Assembly: GCF_034347425.1 (NCBI RefSeq)
Contig: NZ_CP133779.1
Span: 806,001 to 870,000, forward strand
Source: Undibacterium sp. CCC3.4
GTDB taxonomy: Bacteria > Pseudomonadota > Gammaproteobacteria > Burkholderiales > Burkholderiaceae_D
Direction: 5' to 3'
Length of the DNA stretch: 64,000 nucleotides
Made by a program: the position numbers and the translations under genes. Positions 19,401 to 26,766 of the stretch are shown one piece after another. How positions within the stretch are numbered: the stretch's first letter is position 1; each line of letters starts with the position of its first letter. Under the pieces are notes generated by a model, which worked only from the letters and a program-made list of their open reading frames with translations, had not been told where the DNA came from and made no database searches.

Positions 19401-22215
19401 CAAGCAGCGGTTGTCCCAGCAAGGACAAGCCGGCACCGAGGCCGAGTTCCAAGCTCGAGCGCAAGATATTGTCAGGCGGCGATAGCCAATGCGGCAGCGC
19501 ATCCACGCTCGGCTCTGCCACGCCCAAGTCGTGCGCGATGGACGGCGACGCCTGCAGCGGCGGCGCCGTCGGTGCCAACGAAGTCGGCTGTCCCAGCACG
19601 GACAGCACAGGTTCAAACTGTGCCGACGCCGCCTCACCTTGCTCCAGCAGCGTGCGCGCCAACCATTCGAATACGGCGCCAGGTGCGCCGTCTTGGCCGA
19701 ACACATCCGCGACCGGCCCCGGCGCGCGCAAGTCTGCCGGCGCATCCCAACGCCACTGCGGTGTCTGCCATGGTCGCTGCTGCATTTGTTCGGCCGTGAA
19801 TTGCGCCAAGCTTTGTGCTGGCACTGGCACCTGATGCCGCTGCCATTGTTCGAGCAACTGCGCGAGCAGTTCCGGTTGCTCTGCCAGACGCTGTTCCATA
19901 TCGCGCTGATAGCACTGGATTTTTTCTGGGTACGGCAAATCCGGCAAGCCGCTTTCCCAATCGCACACCGACACCGTCGTATCGAGCAAATAACGCAGTA
20001 TCGTGGCAGATTCCGGTGTTTGCAACACGGAGGAATCCACAGTAGTCGATTGCGCCGACCAGTCCCGTCGCCATTGTTCCTTATCAGCATGATGCCGTGC
20101 CTGTGCTGCTTTCAGCGCCGCCCCACCCTGCATGCCGCCGACCACCGTGGCAGCAGCGCCAAGCGCCAGCGTCAAGGCCAACACGGCCGCCATGCTGGTC
20201 TGCGCGATACCCCATTCGATCTGCACCTGCTCGGTATCGACCAAGAAACGTTCACGCACCCGTGCCAGCGTTTCCTTGAGCAAAACATCGTGCTGCTCCA
20301 AAGTGCGCCAGACATCCTCATGCAGCACCGCGAGTGCGCCGCCGCAGCAGGCGTCCAGTTGCTCCATCTCGATCAGCGCCGGGCCGAATACCTCGAGGTA
20401 CTGGATCGGGCCCAAAGGTGGCAAAACGGCCACTTGCTTAGCGATATCATGCGCCAAACGACGGTAAATCGGCCCCAGGCTGCTAATCAACCACGTCAAT
20501 TGTTTGAATTCAAGCGCTGCCGGCCTCGCGAGCTCAGCCACACAGGCGGCGCGCTGCGCGACATGGGCGGCCGCCTTGCCACGCATGCCGATGAACAACT
20601 CGGTGGTCTCGGCTAAGCACAGACGCGCCGCCGGCAGCGCCACAGCGCGTTGTTTCAAGCGTTCTATCAGGGCATCGGCCCGTTGTAACAAAGCTTGTTG
20701 GCGGCGCACGCTGCGCGTATCGATTTCTTCAAAAAAAGGCGAGGTGATTTCGCACGATAGCAAGCAGCTTTTGAGTTCAGCGGCACCGATGCGACAACTT
20801 AAAGCCGCCACCGGCCCGAGCACGTCGACCAATTCTTTCTGATGAAGATCGAGACTGTTTTCCAGCGTTTGCATGGCTGTATAGGCATCGCTAAGCTGAA
20901 AACTCTGGTTAAATTTTTCCAATATCGTATCCTGCATGGCCATCGCCTTCTGACGCGTCGCCTCGATGGCTGGGCTCTCACGCAGTGCGCGCAAACATCG
21001 AATGTCTTCAATTTTCTGTGCCAGCTTTTCCTCAACAGTAAAACAACGCTGCTGCAAAGCGGCATCGTCCCGCCATCTGGTTTCACGTTGCTTCTTTAAG
21101 CTCAGCAGCATGTCGGCATCGGCGCGCGGCGGTTCCGCCAGCCCCTGTGCAGGCACCGGCCCGAGCAGATATGTTTGCCATTGCGACCAATTGTGTTTTA
21201 CCGTTTTCGCCACTTGCGCCGCCATGTCCAGCGGACTGGATGGCTGTGGCCCCATGCCTTGACTACCCTGCAAAGCCGCATAAAAATCGGCCGCCGGATG
21301 CCATTCTCCCTCCCGTAAACTGAACCAAGTTTGCTCCACTTGACGCAACACCGGGCCGCACAGATCGGCCAGCGTTAAGGCATTGGCCGCCATACTCTTT
21401 GGCGACGCATCATCGCTATACACCTGTGCCACACTCAAATCATCACTCAACACCACGAGACGCGGCACCAAACCAGCCGCCACCGCCAATTCCGGCCAAT
21501 GCTCAGCGACGCCAAAGCTGCCGCGCGCGCGCAGATGATTGAGCACTGCAGTTTGATGGTCGTATATAACCAAGCTGTCGGCATAAGCAATGGCGCGACG
21601 AAATTCCTGGCGAAAAAACAGGCTTGCCGCCGACCGCGCCAACTCGGAATTGAGAATATCACTCTCAAATAAAGGCTTGAGCACATGCCAGTGTTGAGAA
21701 AAAAAATCAGCTAGCTCACAGCGCCATTGTGCCAACGCCGACGCACTGGTGTCGCGACCGAGTACCTCACCCAAGGCGCGTAAAAAACTGTCGCCGCCGG
21801 CACCGGGATCGCGGATCCCCGCGTCTTGCACAGCGACATAATGGTCTACTCCGCGGCGCAACAAACACACATCATTCTCCGCATCCGTATCGCTAGCCAG
21901 CGGAGCCGGGTAATCATGCCAATGTTGTACCGGCCCCGAGCCATCTTGCTGCAAGATCGCCAATCCACGCTGCGGCGGCCACTGTGGCGACTGCAACAAT
22001 AACTCCGGCAACAGTATCGCCCATTGCGCACTCCAGCCCCCCGGCGCACGCAATTGAGCCAAGGCATCCGCGATCCGCGGCGGCAAACAAGCTGATGGCA
22101 TCTGCGTGCAATTAGTGGCCCCACACAAACGGCGCAGCGAAGACCAAAAAGAAGAACATTGAGCCATCAAGGCAGCGCTGGTATTGCACGAGCTAGGTAT
22201 CGAAGTAAGCGACAC
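10468..22215 (-). CDS. Giant toxin-like protein with TcdA/TcdB pore-forming region
   Basis: 3,915 residues from a GTG at 22215 with AAAGGA seven bases upstream (next in-frame ATG at 22167). No signal peptide is seen. Residues about 118-150 hold GVDHYVAV and GGDSFLRAL, resembling pieces of an OTU-type cysteine protease with Ser at the Cys position. About 380-660 is helical. Hydrophobic helices lie near 670-700 and 925-955. About 1080-1290 matches the TcdA/TcdB pore-forming family: GNPRLVQIGAVLTAA, SGVELYGQTSDSW, NLTPLIDGTVKFV, MGVAGI, then hairpin-forming hydrophobic stretches and VFMPVAVGIALGGYRLTADL. The conserved RDDSNF and VETVYDKHTLPV follow near 1455. A beta-rich middle extends to about 2900. 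About 2985-3205 resembles the TIKI/ChaN-like 'membrane-targeted effector' domain of Pasteurella-type toxins. Pentapeptide repeats (GADLRGANW) lie near 3355-3410, followed by a helical tail. Inferred role: a large toxin acting on eukaryotic cells. No secretion or immunity gene is adjacent. Confidence 0.75.
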   Translation of the reverse strand: MSLTSIPSSCNTSAALMAQCSSFWSSLRRLCGATNCTQMPSACLPPRIADALAQLRAPGGWSAQWAILLPELLLQSPQWPPQRGLAILQQDGSGPVQHWHDYPAPLASDTDAENDVCLLRRGVDHYVAVQDAGIRDPGAGGDSFLRALGEVLGRDTSASALAQWRCELADFFSQHWHVLKPLFESDILNSELARSAASLFFRQEFRRAIAYADSLVIYDHQTAVLNHLRARGSFGVAEHWPELAVAAGLVPRLVVLSDDLSVAQVYSDDASPKSMAANALTLADLCGPVLRQVEQTWFSLREGEWHPAADFYAALQGSQGMGPQPSSPLDMAAQVAKTVKHNWSQWQTYLLGPVPAQGLAEPPRADADMLLSLKKQRETRWRDDAALQQRCFTVEEKLAQKIEDIRCLRALRESPAIEATRQKAMAMQDTILEKFNQSFQLSDAYTAMQTLENSLDLHQKELVDVLGPVAALSCRIGAAELKSCLLSCEITSPFFEEIDTRSVRRQQALLQRADALIERLKQRAVALPAARLCLAETTELFIGMRGKAAAHVAQRAACVAELARPAALEFKQLTWLISSLGPIYRRLAHDIAKQVAVLPPLGPIQYLEVFGPALIEMEQLDACCGGALAVLHEDVWRTLEQHDVLLKETLARVRERFLVDTEQVQIEWGIAQTSMAAVLALTLALGAAATVVGGMQGGAALKAAQARHHADKEQWRRDWSAQSTTVDSSVLQTPESATILRYLLDTTVSVCDWESGLPDLPYPEKIQCYQRDMEQRLAEQPELLAQLLEQWQRHQVPVPAQSLAQFTAEQMQQRPWQTPQWRWDAPADLRAPGPVADVFGQDGAPGAVFEWLARTLLEQGEAASAQFEPVLSVLGQPTSLAPTAPPLQASPSIAHDLGVAEPSVDALPHWLSPPDNILRSSLELGLGAGLSLLGQPLLGSVVLFAALSRRTEARSGMPQACLSLGGDRAEPESREIKRRGALIDMAGDETTVRTANSDEFEYRQFQEVLQEAFRLHLHEGDSVSGIRRLADDTLVLDGMNVRSGQPFERRLTPAEQIRELERLHLSMQESDLPAAESFSGTAYTVGNPRLVQIGAVLTAAISLLTQGSPKYYSGVELYGQTSDSWQIIENLTPLIDGTVKFVLKHASPALAARLLGSGSGLWKAISSGIGGGLSAGFSTGDVIMGVAGIREAVRVLGDEHASSGQKTMAIFQISAAATSFGMSATLVSASWAASAGMAGAASFAGGAALVFMPVAVGIALGGYRLTADLAIMDQHLLEANSILKKLRACNGLLLQPVNVGTWHSTADAAASAQLVRVSPQVPLAWLNMTKDAVELEMSLDFGIFDGAEMPHIPYPDEATRMNVIRSAGRAMNGTLYQHGNPFHPYYSLSKRNRRSERQSFFGDGKPIVEMVPLAKSQDIWGTDRVMLAATDSDVKNKRELTKAEMRDDSNFTISSGSKVIDQVETVYDKHTLPVRMAPEVTLRVLPPLAGQENLVTLELELVGDGNALFPLQISGEVAYRLSGKGGTPVMEFVSVPFSSARAKQTELYSQIDGEQFHLIRRGLPDMLAAQNAIPKYLDEFQAGLASKTGSLAGYIARVIGDGLVRKDDETGLSAEYYQQFFAQVKANTDAEMFSHMLVDGQPLRQMALNPSFLQRAFAMRGQALNLWNPAPVLSSTLFTPEEAVQYRQGSYRPVYDAQLLHLMRVHDLVEYRAYSSGQRYDPMPALLQQWLTSLFDKLDVTVENRASFSLTNTVAAPLLMRVVEQGVAYTYRYLRRDGWQRLRPERLVIEQSSSFSGAAAPTLLATLGAPLEAHERGQVAVDQHGRRELLVQIDGNTVRRPYTPPPAAYHTVHARSEDLECFRAQLEAARAALAADATANQLEWVSLPAKGWVASRTRYHDGEERAQQQLAWKAAQGTLLTQDVALALLGREHGWSEPLSLAMLDRCLTRVKGEQALVDQFMVRAYAEENMLARAGGDTVAVVARYEYGNDESKRLTGLQFDCPSAPLRDVVEDALKQCHAEIDRVTIQWNSLGEAHLRAFYDAANSDYIVPPPDHGAPLVYLGRVARDPHYYFTRFGFSHELLRFNPALHERFDEYQVEHQLSHAKLVTLLGAGSIANGSWQQHGDGEFFWLNGDRRSVTPIDTLQGRFLRVHDQTGLRFAEFSSAAELPTALAERLMAEAALQDIRSLRAQLPLAGKIAADLPIRLGYRSPALALLGWERAQSTLSLQEMITTYGLYLPAGKQEYAALVQLLDVRETVLEGITMGYTPTRDRYGEHYEMRGHNAQLVALDCANGSQLDKAREYLRYGEVMLAEAVRFTSSSLSLWVFPNGNLSPQQTAPEFVVTTPDLRYSGRNNGSAWFVHPQGQALSRAVLQSEAEITQTLQRLEAEQYRDLAQQQPLWLSLPAPALLTRLGLRGEQLNFSGTGDALVNAVGERFERVPAVDGSSSPLLAFCYFQQLGAVQLPVWVYLGENEQILTTVPPYDRELLHYEGSLPLPNGAPCHRLRQPSTGDLLELTTRDSSLLMPGQYDIVPGNQTGWEAYVCPAAATPTAVLRLWSRAADSHTELYNRGERFLVTAELRGHFVLHCNNDLPLQLTVADLPNWSATSAGEQSDIVFAKAKTATLTLTPFPRAGLEINGDVYANVAQLLQRLQSYASKLRSSSVDLAVWADPVAGIDEQGVPLLFDGMTGALWRAPRVDGGVKKCLGRMAWFSCDRTQQRVSFAMNTKRSGFDTPYVQGARVYETVAEAGGMQRIGAQLVERLVAEEGAMPEFLFDLIRLQNGQSMSLKVNAHLFAVGSDAEYINVERGEYYLYEKNERTRLVFVIPPGKQLLLAQRPLADESGQVFVRVTVLDRPATVGTSLALDRVRRGAGNSKACAPGPSTSRAQAAGRASAVDVAARPLINYRMPAQWCSRATLRSNLANLQTAFEELPLKSQVSNEVTKYWVQARAQLEAEAHQHFAHFLLPPPADVRLVSESLAIDDLLSGAGGSQSLIIGSEPDDTAAALRFAHAQLPQWRKQGQSHLLIQGLQDELFGDGLAAYMQNRAVMPKALKQLLQQKDQALLAHDPYLSPSTPMYYETLKLAVELGMEVHCVDTLLSSVPNKDNPGLLVSGRGQARTVNDRDLSMTDAMQEMAGKTEVSNYLFHKVHAEKIRSGEKFVAIVNAVNVHTSRPEHQPSGGRYRVRLADVQGLAELTGAVGVTIAPRSVFRDRPVLSIGSHSIYGSGTPSVALHALQPFLRLDFHPASVRVLAMEAFKRSKMGHSYVILPADDTAPLSVVFRTDMIDKGAGQLVPITVDAAGRWHPEWPAWREPIGAREYDGGFADRASFEAVLASKLNLQALTLMFGPRSGLTTSLSGATYLRGSELTNVSLRDVNNMRGADLRGANWQSVTINAATDFSGALFDQTRMSFNWDSVYANLLQSAPTEWAGLVDRYFNHLGNHQRGSLLLAIERIPDLPIRVEAMRSLLEKINQYPNFDFSVAYNSFEDILLNRSDGAYLRHPEILRFVRQRLLPRVLVDAEKMAIASPSAVKFRLLSEMLLEPDAAPLTRHSGLFNQLIMHAQAAESVEMQSLARSLADTWWDGLPLEIREFIDEVMDDANAANAHRSLAQRVRVLATADGTLYAAIHDAKLASILEQADRAAVELWDQFKFFARPVDPVRPDASPQPFAFLREHQLTALGTTEQVFSRLPLLGAIYRSIKGRVDTVSFIKALALPPALEQDFRAATEVGEFRNKHLDGSEGMATVQELFHTSYIHTVDFADRSGDRKTLLPDFAARVLRTYGMEGASAREKGALMFGISALLAHVSSSHIFGEELFSPTPFRELAIAFLTTAAEYNPAVVPRRVSGFASFTWEDQLRGVRRGKVDDHTLEVAQSCSASISYSMREHVNEKLGELEQQVFWRVFPTAWRRGF

Positions 22216-22408
22216 AAAGTATCCTTTATATAGAGAGAAACGAACGAAAAAATGCGCGACCTATCCTCACACGCGAGCACCACACTAACTTGTAAAAAAC
22301 AACCACAAAAACCGGCATCGGTAATACGGGGTAGAATAAAAACTGAAAATACAGATTCAAGCACTGTGCTTGCCTAGAGAACACAGCACATAGACACGGA
22401 GTCCCAAC

Positions 22409-24142
22409 ATGTCACGATACAAAAAAAACGCCCTGCTTCTGCTGTTGACAATCGGCGTCGCAGCGCCGTTTGCTGCCGCTCAAGTGGCCGCAAATATTCA
22501 TTACGACAGCAACTTCCCTATCATCAGTCCGCTCAGTCAGCCGCATGGCATGGTGGTATCGGAACAAGCGCTGGCGACCCGGGTTGGCGCTGAGATTTTG
22601 CAAAGTGGCGGCAATGCGGTCGATGCCGCCGTCGCGGTCGGTTTTGCCTTGGCCGTCGTCTTACCGAACGCCGGCAATATCGGCGGTGGCGGTTTCATGC
22701 TCATTCATGATGCCCGCTCGGGTCGCGATAACGCCATCGATTTCCGCGAAATGGCCCCGGCTGCGGCGCGGCGCGATATGTATCTCGATGCGGCCGGCAA
22801 GGTCATCGCCGGCCGCTCAACCCACAGCCACTTGGCCAGCGGCGTACCGGGTAGCGTGGCTGGCTTTGAACTGGCCTTGCGCAAATACGGCAGCATGTCC
22901 ATGTCGCAAGTGTTGGCACCGGCCATCAAACTCGCGGCCAATGGCTTTCGCATCAGCCCCTATCTCGCTTCCGTGCTCGATGCCGAGCGTGAACACTTAG
23001 GTCGCTGGCCAGCTAGCCGAGCGATTTTTTTCAAACAAAATCGCCCTTTGCAAAGCGGTGAATTGCTAGTGCAAAGTGATTTGGCAAAGTCGTTCAAACT
23101 CATCGCCGAACAAGGTGGCAAAGCGTTTTATGAAGGTGATATTGCGCGCAAGCTAGTCGCTGAAATGGAACGGCATCAAGGCCTCATCAGCGCTGCCGAT
23201 TTAAAAAATTACCGCGCCATCGAACGCGAACCAGTGCGCGGCAAGTACCGCGGTTATGAGGTGGTATCGATGCCGCCACCGAGTTCCGGTGGCGTGCACC
23301 TGATTGAAATGCTCAACATGCTCGAGCATTATCCGCTCAAAGAACAAGGTGCCAACAGCGCCACCACCTTGCACCAAATGAGCGAAGTCATGAAACTGGC
23401 TTATGCCGACCGCTCAGAATACCTCGGTGACCCCGACTTTCTTCACGTGCCGGTGGCCGGGCTGACTTCTCCCAGCTATGCGGCGAAACTGGTCGCTAAA
23501 ATTGACCCGGAACACGCCACCCCATCGAGCCAGATCAAACCAGGCCAGCCACCTGGTTATGAAAGCGACCAAACCACCCATTTCAGCGTGGCTGATCGCT
23601 TCGGCAATGCCGTCGCTACCACGTACACCCTTAATCTGAATTTCGGCAGCGGCATCGTGGCGGCCGGTACCGGCATCGTGCTCAACGATGAAATGGATGA
23701 TTTTTCCGTCAAAGCCGGGACCCCGAATGCCTTCGGTTTGGTCGGCGGTACCGCCAATGCGGTGCAGGCCCTCAAGCGGCCATTGAGTTCAATGACACCA
23801 AGCATCGTGCTCAAGGATGGCAAACCCTTCCTCGTCACCGGCAGCCCCGGCGGCAGTCGCATCATTAACATTACCTTGCAAATGCTGCTCAATGTCATCG
23901 ACCACGGCATGAACATCGCCGAAGCCACCATTGCCCCGCGCATTCACCAGCAATGGATGCCGGACCGCCTATACTATGAAAAAGGCATCAGCGCCGACAC
24001 CCTGGAATTACTGCGCAAAAAGGGCCAGAATTTAACGCCGGCGAACGTGCTTGGAAAAACCGAAACGATACAGATCAGTGACGGCCAATTTTACGGCTTC
24101 GCCGACCCGCGCAGTCCCGATGGTTTGGCGCTCGGCTTTTAA
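22409..24142 (+). CDS. ggt: Gamma-glutamyltranspeptidase
   Basis: Periplasmic Ntn-hydrolase that cleaves gamma-glutamyl compounds such as glutathione. 577 residues with a signal peptide ending around AAPFAAA. The autoprocessing site and nucleophile are in QTTHFSV; Thr389 is the expected new N-terminus of the small subunit. NDEMDDFS and LSSMTPSIV...GSPGG are the standard substrate-binding segments. The gene is divergent from the giant toxin-like gene across 193 bases. A bulged hairpin near 24150-24190 lies between it and the convergent cyclo-ligase gene but has no T run. Confidence 0.95.
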   Translation: MSRYKKNALLLLLTIGVAAPFAAAQVAANIHYDSNFPIISPLSQPHGMVVSEQALATRVGAEILQSGGNAVDAAVAVGFALAVVLPNAGNIGGGGFMLIHDARSGRDNAIDFREMAPAAARRDMYLDAAGKVIAGRSTHSHLASGVPGSVAGFELALRKYGSMSMSQVLAPAIKLAANGFRISPYLASVLDAEREHLGRWPASRAIFFKQNRPLQSGELLVQSDLAKSFKLIAEQGGKAFYEGDIARKLVAEMERHQGLISAADLKNYRAIEREPVRGKYRGYEVVSMPPPSSGGVHLIEMLNMLEHYPLKEQGANSATTLHQMSEVMKLAYADRSEYLGDPDFLHVPVAGLTSPSYAAKLVAKIDPEHATPSSQIKPGQPPGYESDQTTHFSVADRFGNAVATTYTLNLNFGSGIVAAGTGIVLNDEMDDFSVKAGTPNAFGLVGGTANAVQALKRPLSSMTPSIVLKDGKPFLVTGSPGGSRIINITLQMLLNVIDHGMNIAEATIAPRIHQQWMPDRLYYEKGISADTLELLRKKGQNLTPANVLGKTETIQISDGQFYGFADPRSPDGLALGF

Positions 24143-24163
24143 ACTGCCCACGACCGGCCAGTG

Positions 24164-24760
24164 TCAAACAGCACTGACACTGCCGGCCGTCAACATTTGA
24201 TCCATCGCGATATCGTATTCGCCTGCGGCAAATTCCTCTTGCAGGCATAGGTAAGCGAGCCCCAGTGATGTTGCCTGCGGCCATTGCGCCAGCGTACGAT
24301 CATAAAAACCACCGCCGTAGCCGAGCCGAAAGCCACGTGCATTGAAGCCGACACAGGGAATCAGCAGCGCCTCTGGCACCAGCATGGTGGCCCCTACTGG
24401 GGGGATGGCGATGCCATAGCGATCAACTTGCAATTCGGCATTTTCTTCCCACAGCGCGAAATCCAGTGCTGCGCCCGCCGCCCTGACCACCGGCAAAGAC
24501 AGCACCATGCCGAGCGCGCGCAACTGCCGGTACACCGGACGCAAATCGGGTTCACCCTGTATCGGCCAATACACGGCCAGACTGCGCATAGTTGTGCGGC
24601 TACACCAATCGAGCAATTGCTGCCCCAGTTGCGCATCCCACGCGCTTCTATCCGCTGGCGCGATTGCATGCCGACGAGCAACAAGAAGCGCACGCAAAGT
24701 TTTTCGGTCCGTGCAGACTTCTGCAGTCTGTGGATGCGCGCTGGCAGGTGGCTGTGTCAT
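24164..24760 (-). CDS. 5-formyltetrahydrofolate cyclo-ligase
   Basis: Converts 5-formyl-THF to 5,10-methenyl-THF with ATP. 198 residues. Motifs: RKTLRALLVARR near the N-terminus, then YWPIQGEPDLRP, and the C-terminal CVGFNARGFRLGYGGGFYDR, which is the family hallmark for ATP and folate binding. Its promoter must lie in the 36 bases shared with the divergent slt gene or inside slt. Often called ygfA or fau. No 6S RNA is seen next to it, unlike in many gammaproteobacteria. Confidence 0.93.
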   Translation of the reverse strand: MTQPPASAHPQTAEVCTDRKTLRALLVARRHAIAPADRSAWDAQLGQQLLDWCSRTTMRSLAVYWPIQGEPDLRPVYRQLRALGMVLSLPVVRAAGAALDFALWEENAELQVDRYGIAIPPVGATMLVPEALLIPCVGFNARGFRLGYGGGFYDRTLAQWPQATSLGLAYLCLQEEFAAGEYDIAMDQMLTAGSVSAV

Positions 24761-24795
24761 ACTGTCAAAAATAGTGATGAAAACGATGTAAAAAC

Positions 24796-26766
24796 ATGTC
24801 TCTGAAAAAACTTTTATACCCTTTAAGTGCGCTGATCTTAGCAGGTTTCAGCAGCATCGCCAGCGCTGCACCAAAAACCTTCGTCACCGACGACGACCGT
24901 TTCATGGCTCTGCGCGATGCGGCGTTTCATGATGATGCGGCCAATGCCGAACTGTATGCGCAAGCACTGCCGCAATACGCGATTCCCTCGTATGTCGATT
25001 ATTACCGTATCCGCGCCCATCTGGCCAGCGCCTCCAACACCGAAATGCGCGCCTTCATCACGCAATATCAAGGTAGCGCCATCGCTGATCGTCTGCGCAA
25101 CGACTGGCTGAGCCAACTTGGCAAACGCGGCGAATGGGAGATATTCGACCAACAATACCCGCTCTTCGTGGTCGCGGATGACAACCAACTGCGTTGCTAC
25201 GCCGTATTATCGAAAGCCTACAAACAGCAAAAAGTTACCGCCCAAGCACAAGCACTGCTCACGACCCCACGCGATTATGGCGAGGGCTGTTACAGCTTAG
25301 TCAATTACTTGGTCGACAACGGCCAATTCGGCCCAACTGAATTATGGGGACAGATGCGCATGGCGGCCGAAGCCGGTGCCCAAGCATTGGCGCAAAAACT
25401 AGGAAAATTACTCGGCGTGGCCGATAAAAAAATCAGTGCGGTGTTCGACAAACCCACTGCCATCATTAAAAACGGTCCCGATAACAATCGCGCCGGACGT
25501 GAGCTGTATTTACTCGCACTCGGCCGCGCCGCCCGCAAAGACAGCGGCGAAGCCGCCGATAATCTGTCGCGCTACGATGCCCACCTCAGTAGCACTGAAC
25601 GCGCCAATGCTTGGGCCCAGATCGCCTTGCAATCGGCCCTGAAACTGGAAGCGGAAGCACCAAGCTACTGGCTGCGCGCCGATGGCGCAAATTTCTCGAA
25701 CGAAGCCTACCAATGGCGCGTCCGCAGCGCCTTGCGCGAACTCGACTGGAAACGCGTGAAAAGCGCGATTCTCGACATGCCGGCCAATTTGAAAAATGAC
25801 CCGACCTGGATCTATTGGCTAGCCCGCGCGCTCAAAGAAGAAGGCAAAACTGATGAAGCGCGCCAGTTGTTTGCCAGCATCGCCGAACAACTGCATTTCT
25901 ACGGTCAACTGGCGAGCGAAGAAAGCGGCCAAAAAATCGGCGTACCTGCCAATGCCAAACCGATCAGTGCCGAAGAACTGGAACCTATTGCGCGCAATCA
26001 AAATTTACAAAGAGCCTTGAAATTTTATTCCATGAACCTGCGCCTTGAGGGCACGCGTGAATGGAACTGGGAATTGCGCAAGCTAACAGAACGACAACAT
26101 CTGCTGGCTGCCGAATTGGCACGCCAAAACAATCTCCTCGACCGCATGGTCAACACCTCCGACCGGACCAAGGGTGAACTCGATTTCAGTCAGCGCTATC
26201 CGACGCCATTTAACGACAGCATGTACAAAACTACTCAGGCACTCGGACTCGACATGGCCTGGGTGTATGGCCTGATACGACAAGAATCACGCTTCATCAT
26301 GACGGCTAAATCACAGGTCGGGGCTTCCGGCCTGATGCAAATCATGCCGTCGACGGCGCGTTATGTCGCCAAAAAAATCGGCTTGGGTAATTTTGTACCT
26401 GAGCAAGTCAATGATATCGATACCAATATCACGCTCGGTACCAACTACCTCAACATGGTATTGAGCGACCTCGGCGGCTCACAGGCACTGGCTTCGGCCG
26501 CCTACAATGCCGGCCCGGGCCGACCACGCGCCTGGCGCGCCAAATTGAGCCGTCCGGTCGAGGGAGCGATTTTTGCCGAAACGATACCGTTTTCCGAAAC
26601 CCGCGGCTACGTCAAAAATGTCTTGTCGAATGCCACGTTCTACGCCGCCATGCTGGAAAAAAAACCGCAATCGCTCAAAGCCCGTCTCGGCATGGTCATA
26701 CCGAAAGGGATGAACAGTGCCGATCCTGCCCTCACCGAAGAATTGAAAGCTGATGCAAGAGACTGA
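24796..26766 (+). CDS. slt: Soluble lytic murein transglycosylase
   Basis: Periplasmic exo-muramidase forming 1,6-anhydromuropeptides. 656 residues: a signal peptide (cleavage near SIASAA), a long superhelical alpha domain, then the lysozyme-like domain from about 480. There LIRQESRF carries the catalytic Glu497, followed by SGLMQIMPSTA, TLGTNYLNMVL, ASAAYNAGPGR and the ETIPFSETRGYV motif. The stop lies 14 bases inside the next gene. Confidence 0.95.
   Translation: MSLKKLLYPLSALILAGFSSIASAAPKTFVTDDDRFMALRDAAFHDDAANAELYAQALPQYAIPSYVDYYRIRAHLASASNTEMRAFITQYQGSAIADRLRNDWLSQLGKRGEWEIFDQQYPLFVVADDNQLRCYAVLSKAYKQQKVTAQAQALLTTPRDYGEGCYSLVNYLVDNGQFGPTELWGQMRMAAEAGAQALAQKLGKLLGVADKKISAVFDKPTAIIKNGPDNNRAGRELYLLALGRAARKDSGEAADNLSRYDAHLSSTERANAWAQIALQSALKLEAEAPSYWLRADGANFSNEAYQWRVRSALRELDWKRVKSAILDMPANLKNDPTWIYWLARALKEEGKTDEARQLFASIAEQLHFYGQLASEESGQKIGVPANAKPISAEELEPIARNQNLQRALKFYSMNLRLEGTREWNWELRKLTERQHLLAAELARQNNLLDRMVNTSDRTKGELDFSQRYPTPFNDSMYKTTQALGLDMAWVYGLIRQESRFIMTAKSQVGASGLMQIMPSTARYVAKKIGLGNFVPEQVNDIDTNITLGTNYLNMVLSDLGGSQALASAAYNAGPGRPRAWRAKLSRPVEGAIFAETIPFSETRGYVKNVLSNATFYAAMLEKKPQSLKARLGMVIPKGMNSADPALTEELKADARD

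Noticed and set aside
19489..20616. 375-codon plus-strand frame inside the giant gene
   Set aside because: Antisense to a long confirmed coding region with the wrong residue composition (His/Arg/Gln-rich); a shadow.
24143..24190. Bulged hairpin between ggt and the cyclo-ligase gene as a terminator
   Set aside because: There is no T run on either strand and it overlaps the cyclo-ligase stop; left out as a feature.
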